From contig NZ_JBDKXB010000003.1 in the NCBI RefSeq assembly GCF_041197575.1, positions 124,001 through 188,000 of the forward strand: 64,000 bases of DNA, given 5' to 3'. Shown here piece after piece: positions 59,280-64,000 of this stretch. Both the position numbers and the translations under genes were made by a program. Within the stretch, counting starts at the first letter, position 1; the number at the start of each line of letters is the position of its first letter. Under the pieces are notes generated by a model, which saw only the letters and a program-made list of their open reading frames with translations, ran no database searches and had not been told where the DNA came from. Source of the DNA: Thioalkalicoccus limnaeus (GTDB lineage Bacteria > Pseudomonadota > Gammaproteobacteria > Chromatiales > Chromatiaceae).

Positions 59280-60371
59280 TCAGGTGTTCTGAATCACGAT
59301 CCGCGGGAACCGGGCCGCGTAGTCCTTGGCTTGCAGTGACAGCTTGGCCGCGGTACGCCGCGCGATCTCCCGGTAGATCTCGGTGACGCGCGACGCCGGC
59401 TGGGCGACCACGGTCGGTCGGCCGCTGTCGGTTTCCTCGCGGATGTGGCTGTTCAGCGGCAGCGAGCCTAGCAGGGGCACGCCATATTGCTTGGCCATGC
59501 GTTCCCCGCCACCCTCGCCGAAGATATGCTCCTCGTGCCCGCACTTCGAGCAGATGTGGATGCTCATGTTCTCGACGATGCCGAGCACCGGCACCTCGAC
59601 CTTCTGGAACATCTTGAGGCCCTTTCGGGCGTCGAGCAGCGCGATATCCTGCGGCGTCGTGACGATGACGGCGCCCGACACCGGCACCTTCTGCGCCAGC
59701 GTCAGTTGGGTATCGCCGGTGCCGGGCGGTAGATCGATGACCAGATAATCGAGATCGGACCAGTTGGTGTCGTTCAGCAATTGCTCGAGTGCCTGGGTGA
59801 CCATCGGGCCGCGCCAGATCATCGGGGTCTCTTCGTCGATCAGAAAACCGATCGACATGGTCTGGATCTCGTGGCTGACCATGGGCTCGAGGCTCTTGCC
59901 GTCCTTGGATTCGGGTTGCCCCGAGATCCCGAGCATCCGTGGCTGCGACGGACCGTAGATGTCGGCGTCGAGAAGCCCGACGCGCGCGCCCTCGGCGACC
60001 AGTGCCAAGGCCAGGTTCACGGCCGTCGTCGATTTGCCGACGCCGCCTTTGCCGGACGCGACCGCGATGATGTTCTTGACGTTGTCGATTGGCTTCAATG
60101 CCTTTTGCACCGAATGTGCCTGGATCTTCGAGGTCACGTCCACCTTGGCCTGGGCGACGCCGGCGACCTTCAGGATGCACGCTTCGAGCGCCGCAGCGAG
60201 CTGATCGGCGATGCCTTTGGCGGGGAAGCCGAGCACGACGCTGACCTTGACCTGAGCGCCCTCGATCTGGATATCCTTGATGCAGTTGGTGCTGACCAGA
60301 TCGCGCTCGAGGTGCGGCTCCTGGTATTCCTTGATCGCCGTCTGGATTTGCTCTTTCGTGACTTCAGTCAT
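59280..60371 (-). CDS. apbC: Mrp/ApbC iron-sulfur cluster carrier ATPase
   Basis: A 363-aa P-loop ATPase of the Mrp/Nbp35 family that carries and delivers iron-sulfur clusters. An N-terminal MIP18 (DUF59) domain covers about residues 1-90. The deviant Walker A GKGGVGKS is at 107-114, and the cluster-binding CSKC lies near residue 272. It is divergent from metG, the same order found in many gammaproteobacteria including Escherichia coli (mrp-metG). The start ATG 60371 has GGAG upstream. Fe-S delivery suits the many cluster proteins nearby. Confidence 0.95.
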   Translation of the reverse strand: MTEVTKEQIQTAIKEYQEPHLERDLVSTNCIKDIQIEGAQVKVSVVLGFPAKGIADQLAAALEACILKVAGVAQAKVDVTSKIQAHSVQKALKPIDNVKNIIAVASGKGGVGKSTTAVNLALALVAEGARVGLLDADIYGPSQPRMLGISGQPESKDGKSLEPMVSHEIQTMSIGFLIDEETPMIWRGPMVTQALEQLLNDTNWSDLDYLVIDLPPGTGDTQLTLAQKVPVSGAVIVTTPQDIALLDARKGLKMFQKVEVPVLGIVENMSIHICSKCGHEEHIFGEGGGERMAKQYGVPLLGSLPLNSHIREETDSGRPTVVAQPASRVTEIYREIARRTAAKLSLQAKDYAARFPRIVIQNT

Positions 60372-60780
60372 GCTCTGCTCCGATTGTCATGGTAGGCGTC
60401 GGCACCAGCTTCGGGGAGACGGTGCGCCGCTGTTCGGGGTCGTCAGGCTACTCGGAAAGCTGCGCCTGAGCGTGCGAAACCCCTGGGCATCCGCCGCGTG
60501 CTTGCGCCCCAAATTGTTGCGGGATACCGTCAATTCAAGGGATCGGGTTGGTCGCGCGACGGCGCCCCGTGCGATACTTGACGGCCGCTTCAGGACTCGA
60601 GGACAAGGGGTGGAGTGTGGAGGTCCCGTGCGGAGTGTTAGCATACTCCGCCGCCGTGGGCCCGAGTAGGCGGCTCGCCAACAGGGCGCCCGCGACCCCT
60701 GTCATCGGCTGCCGAGCGGACCCCCGGCCAGGCTGGCCGATCCGTCGTCGATTCCCCACGTGCCCGCACCGGACCCTGAC
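60372..60780. other. Divergent region between mrp and metG
   Basis: About 409 bp. An inverted repeat GCGGAGT-N8-ACTCCGC lies at 60630-60651, around a TTAGCATACT that could serve as a -10. It may be the metG promoter or an operator. No gene seen. Confidence 0.45.
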
Positions 60781-62850
60781 ATGCCCGCGAAACGAGACAT
60801 CCTGGTCACCAGCGCCCTGCCTTATGCCAATGGCCCGATCCACATCGGCCATCTCGTCGAGTACATCCAGACCGACATCTGGGTGCGCTTCCAAAAGATG
60901 CGTGGCCACGCGTGCCACTATGTCTGCGCCGATGATGCCCATGGCACGCCGATCATGTTGCGCGCGCGCCAGGAAGGGATCGCCCCGGAGGCGCTGATCG
61001 CACGGGTCGCCGACGAGCACCAGGCCGACTTCGCCGAATTTCGCATCGGGTTCGACAACTACCACTCGACGCACTCGCCGGAGAACCGCCACTTCGCGAA
61101 CCTGATCTACGGCCGCAACCGCGACAAGGGCCACATCGTCAGCCGCACCATCACGCAGGCCTTTGACCCGGTCGAGGGGATCTTCCTGCCGGATCGGTTC
61201 ATCCGTGGCGACTGCCCGAAGTGCGGTGCGTCGGACCAGTATGGCGACAATTGCGAGGTCTGCGGCGCGAGCTATTCGCCGAGCGAGTTGCGAAATCCCC
61301 GTTCCGCGGTCTCGGGGGCGGTCCCGGAACAGCGCGAGTCGGAACATTATTTCTTCCGACTCGGCGATTTCGAGGTGATGCTCAAGGACTGGACGCGCGG
61401 CGGGAGCCTCCAGCGGGAGGTCGCGAACAAGCTCGACGAGTGGTTCGAGGCCGGGCTTCAAGAATGGGACATCTCGCGCGATGCGCCATACTTCGGCTTC
61501 GAGATCCCCGATCATCCAGGCAAGTTCTTCTATGTCTGGCTCGATGCACCGATCGGCTACATGGCGAGCTTCCAGGACCTCTGCAACCGCACCGGCTTGG
61601 ATTTCGACCACTTCTGGCGGCCCGACTCGAATGCCGAGGTCTATCACTTCATCGGCAAAGACATCATCTACTTCCACGCGCTCTTTTGGCCGGCGATGCT
61701 CCATGGCGCCGGGTTCCGGACGCCGAGCGCGATCTTCGCCCACGGTTTCCTGACCGTCGATGGTCAGAAGATGTCCAAGTCGCGGGGCACCTTCATCAAG
61801 GCCCGGACCTATCTCGATCACCTCGACCCGGAGTACCTGCGCTATTACTTCGCGGCCAAGCTCGGCCCGGGCGTCGATGACATCGACCTCAACCTCGAGG
61901 ATTTCGTCGCCCGCGTCAACGCCGACCTGGTCGGCAAGGTGGTCAACATCGCGAGCCGCTGCGCGGGCTTCATCTCGAAGCGCTTCGCCGGCCGCCTGGC
62001 CGACCGGCTGGCCGAACCACAGTTGATCCAGGATTTCGTCCAGGCGGGCGAGTCCATTGCCCAGGCGTACGAACGGCGCGAATTCAGTCGCGCGGTCAGA
62101 GAGATCATGGTCTTGGCCGATCGCGCCAACAAGTATATCGACGACAAGGCACCGTGGGTCGTGGCCAAGCAGCCGGGCCAGGACGCGGAGCTCCAGGCCA
62201 TCTGCTCGATGGGCATCAACCTGTTCCGGATCCTGATCGGATACTTGACACCGATCCTGCCGAGGACGGCCGCGGACGCGGAAGCCTTCCTGCAAATCGA
62301 GCCGCTCACCTGGGACGCGATCACCAACCCGCAACCGGGCGCGGTCTTGCTCGGGCACGAGATCGCACCGTTCAAGCCGCTGATGACCCGGGTCGAGCCG
62401 GCACGGGTCGCGGCGATGGTCGCGGCCTCGCGCGAGGATTTGGCCCGCGCCGGTGACCCGGCCGCGACGGCCGAGGCCGCCGCGCCGGTCGCAGCAGATC
62501 ACTTGGTACGGGAGCCGATTGCCGCGACGATCGATTATGCCGATTTCGCGAAGCTCGATCTGCGCATCGCGCGCATCCTCGAGGCCGAGGCCGTCGATGG
62601 GGCCGACAAGCTGCTGCGCCTGACGCTCGATCTCGGCGGTGAGACCCGCACTGTGTTCGCTGGGATCCGCGCCGCCTATGACCCGAAAGACCTGGTCGGG
62701 CGGCTGACACCGATGGTCGCGAACCTGGCGCCACGCAAGATGCGCTTCGGCGTTTCCGAGGGGATGGTGCTCGCGGCCGGGCCCGGCGGGAGCGACATCT
62801 TCCTGTTGTCCCCCGATGCCGGGGCCGAACCCGGGATGCGCGTCAAATAA
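60781..62850 (+). CDS. metG: Methionyl-tRNA synthetase
   Basis: Charges tRNA-Met with methionine, 689 aa. The class I signatures are HIGH at residues 21-24 and KMSKS at 330-334. The zinc site uses Cys145, Cys148, Cys158 and Cys161 (CPKCG and CEVCG). The C-terminal tRNA-binding domain (FAKLDLRIARIL onward) is present, so it is the long form. The start ATG 60781 gives MPAKRDILVTSALPYANG; a GTG 21 nt upstream is open but less likely. No ribosome-binding site is obvious. Confidence 0.97.
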   Translation: MPAKRDILVTSALPYANGPIHIGHLVEYIQTDIWVRFQKMRGHACHYVCADDAHGTPIMLRARQEGIAPEALIARVADEHQADFAEFRIGFDNYHSTHSPENRHFANLIYGRNRDKGHIVSRTITQAFDPVEGIFLPDRFIRGDCPKCGASDQYGDNCEVCGASYSPSELRNPRSAVSGAVPEQRESEHYFFRLGDFEVMLKDWTRGGSLQREVANKLDEWFEAGLQEWDISRDAPYFGFEIPDHPGKFFYVWLDAPIGYMASFQDLCNRTGLDFDHFWRPDSNAEVYHFIGKDIIYFHALFWPAMLHGAGFRTPSAIFAHGFLTVDGQKMSKSRGTFIKARTYLDHLDPEYLRYYFAAKLGPGVDDIDLNLEDFVARVNADLVGKVVNIASRCAGFISKRFAGRLADRLAEPQLIQDFVQAGESIAQAYERREFSRAVREIMVLADRANKYIDDKAPWVVAKQPGQDAELQAICSMGINLFRILIGYLTPILPRTAADAEAFLQIEPLTWDAITNPQPGAVLLGHEIAPFKPLMTRVEPARVAAMVAASREDLARAGDPAATAEAAAPVAADHLVREPIAATIDYADFAKLDLRIARILEAEAVDGADKLLRLTLDLGGETRTVFAGIRAAYDPKDLVGRLTPMVANLAPRKMRFGVSEGMVLAAGPGGSDIFLLSPDAGAEPGMRVK

Positions 62851-62882
62851 GCGTCGCCCGCGGTCCGGGGGCGACCCGCCCC

Positions 62883-64000
62883 TCAGGCCGTCAGGGCCGC
62901 GAAGACCGCCGGCAGCCGTTCCGGCAGCCGTTCGACCTGGTCGACGATCGAGTAGCGGTTCTCGCCGAAGATGCGCGCGACATAGCGGTCGGCCTCCGGA
63001 TCCAGGGTCAGGCAATAGCAGTGGATGCCGCGCGTCGCCAGTTCCTCGACGGCCTTCTTGGTGTCGTGGCGCAGGTACTGCGGATCCCGCTCGTCGATAT
63101 CGGCCGGTTCGCCGTCGGTGATCAGCAGTACCAGACGCTTCTGGGCGCTCTGCTGCGCGAGGTGCCAGCCGGCGTGGCGCAGCGCGGCCCCCATCCGCGT
63201 CGACAGGCCTCCCTTCATGCCGGCGAGCCGTGATTTGGCCTCGTCGTCGTAGCCCTGGTGGAAGTCCTTGAAGCGGTAATACTGGACCTCGTGACGGCCG
63301 TCCGAGGCGAAGCCGTGCAGCGCGAACGCATCGCCGATGCCGGCGATCGCCCAGGCCAGCAGGCCGGTGGATTCCCGCGCCAGTTCGAGGACCGTCGGGC
63401 TGTCGGGGTCCTGTTGATCGATGCGTTCGTTCGTCGATTCCGAGAGATCGAGCAGCACCAGGATCGCCAGATCGCGGACATGGCGCGTGATGCGGATATT
63501 GATCCGCGGGTCCGGCATGGTGCCGCGCCGGATGTCGATCATCGCGCGCACGGCGGCGTTCAGGTCCAGCTCCTCGCCCTCCTCGTAGCCGCGCTTGCGC
63601 ACGACGCCCTGCGGTTGCAAGGCGTCGATCAGCCGGCGGATGCGGCTCGCGACCGGCTTGTGCTTGGTCAGGATCCCGTCGATCAGCGCCGGGTCGCCGC
63701 GTCCCTGACGCTGCTCGATGACCGTCGCCCAATCGGGCCGGAACAGCTGCACCTGATAGTCCCACTCCTGGTAGTGGTAGGGCTCGGAGATCGGTTCCTT
63801 GCCCTCTGTCTCGTTGAAGGACACGCCCTCGTCTTCGTATGGGAAGAACTCGGTGGCACAGACCCAGATCTCCTGGGCATCGTCGCCGGCGGTCTCGACG
63901 TCGACCTCGTTGGCCATCTCGATCGCGGAGACGTATTTACGCACCTGTTTTTGCGACGCCGGGAGATAGTCCAGGCCGCGTGCGATGAACGGGTTTTCGC
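62883..64000 (-). CDS. cbbO: CbbO/NorD-type VWA-domain protein (C-terminal part; start is beyond the right edge)
   Basis: The frame runs off the right edge; 372 codons are seen. The MIDAS motif DLSESTN lies in the VWA domain, and the end is LPAVFAALTA. This resembles CbbO/NorD proteins, which work with the AAA+ protein CbbQ to activate RuBisCO (CbbO) or NO reductase (NorD). Near the end the coding DNA has a 12-bp tandem repeat giving ERLPERLP. The choice between CbbO and NorD is not settled, since the neighbouring genes are outside the window; carbon fixation in a purple sulfur bacterium makes CbbO the more likely. Confidence 0.75.
   Translation of the reverse strand, partial: ENPFIARGLDYLPASQKQVRKYVSAIEMANEVDVETAGDDAQEIWVCATEFFPYEDEGVSFNETEGKEPISEPYHYQEWDYQVQLFRPDWATVIEQRQGRGDPALIDGILTKHKPVASRIRRLIDALQPQGVVRKRGYEEGEELDLNAAVRAMIDIRRGTMPDPRINIRITRHVRDLAILVLLDLSESTNERIDQQDPDSPTVLELARESTGLLAWAIAGIGDAFALHGFASDGRHEVQYYRFKDFHQGYDDEAKSRLAGMKGGLSTRMGAALRHAGWHLAQQSAQKRLVLLITDGEPADIDERDPQYLRHDTKKAVEELATRGIHCYCLTLDPEADRYVARIFGENRYSIVDQVERLPERLPAVFAALTA

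Noticed and set aside
62910..62935. 12-bp tandem repeat in the cbbO end as a regulatory repeat
   Set aside because: It is coding and gives ERLPERLP; only two units.
60535..63765. 1076-codon minus-strand open frame opposite metG
   Set aside because: It is antisense to metG and cbbO and shows no recognised family; the metG motifs are on the other strand.

Overview
The window is high-GC, densely coded gammaproteobacterial DNA. It probably comes from a phototrophic or chemolithotrophic sulfur bacterium of the Chromatiaceae type. The evidence is the smc-zipA-ligA run, divergent mrp and metG, gltBD, cytochrome c' beside a cytochrome b561, a polysulfide-reductase-type molybdoenzyme operon, and a CbbO-type RuBisCO-activation protein at the right edge. 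The taxonomic call is inference from gene content only. I see no rRNA, tRNA, CRISPR array or intact insertion sequence.

Layout. 1-3102: katG (cut by the left edge), an FAD/NAD(P)H reductase and PPK2 on the minus strand. 3427-12373: a GDSL-esterase autotransporter, then smc, zipA, ligA and a small conserved protein. 12461-16784: ketopantoate-reductase-type enzyme, cytochrome c', cytochrome b561, CobW GTPase, MaoC-type protein. 16901-23456: ABC-2 exporter, BCCT carrier, gamma-glutamyltransferase and a cysteine-rich CWC protein. 23818-27221: a tight operon of enoyl-ACP reductase, MaoC-phosphotransacetylase fusion and acetate kinase. 27749-35462: accessory DNA with vapBC and a three-gene McrBC-like cluster. 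35663-41221: molybdoenzyme operon (catalytic subunit, Fe-S subunit, NrfD-type membrane subunit, TorD and HybE-like chaperones). 41721-49685: a periplasmic-binding-protein/GGDEF-EAL pair, a hydrolase with a secreted unknown, and a VWA/J-domain pair. 49713-64000: lipoprotein, gltD-gltB, Tat-exported patatin, small cytochrome c, mrp, metG and partial cbbO.

The most interesting locus is 28568-35462. It encodes a coiled-coil McrB-type AAA+ GTPase. Next to it is a DUF2357/PD-(D/E)XK nuclease with a beta-rich insert in its coiled coil and C-terminal zinc ribbons. The third gene is an overlapping DUF3800 protein with a long helical tail. The first two match what is known of coiled-coil type IV (CoCoNuT-like) restriction systems; I do not know the DUF3800-helical protein as a standard part of them. 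vapBC and a REP-like repeat lie just upstream, and part of the cluster is AT-richer than its surroundings.

Several operons carry visible candidate control sites. The molybdoenzyme operon has an FNR-type box next to a perfect 15-bp dyad, the fabI operon has a perfect 23-bp palindrome, the cytochrome c' gene has a dyad at its ribosome-binding site, and the small cytochrome c has a Fur-like box.
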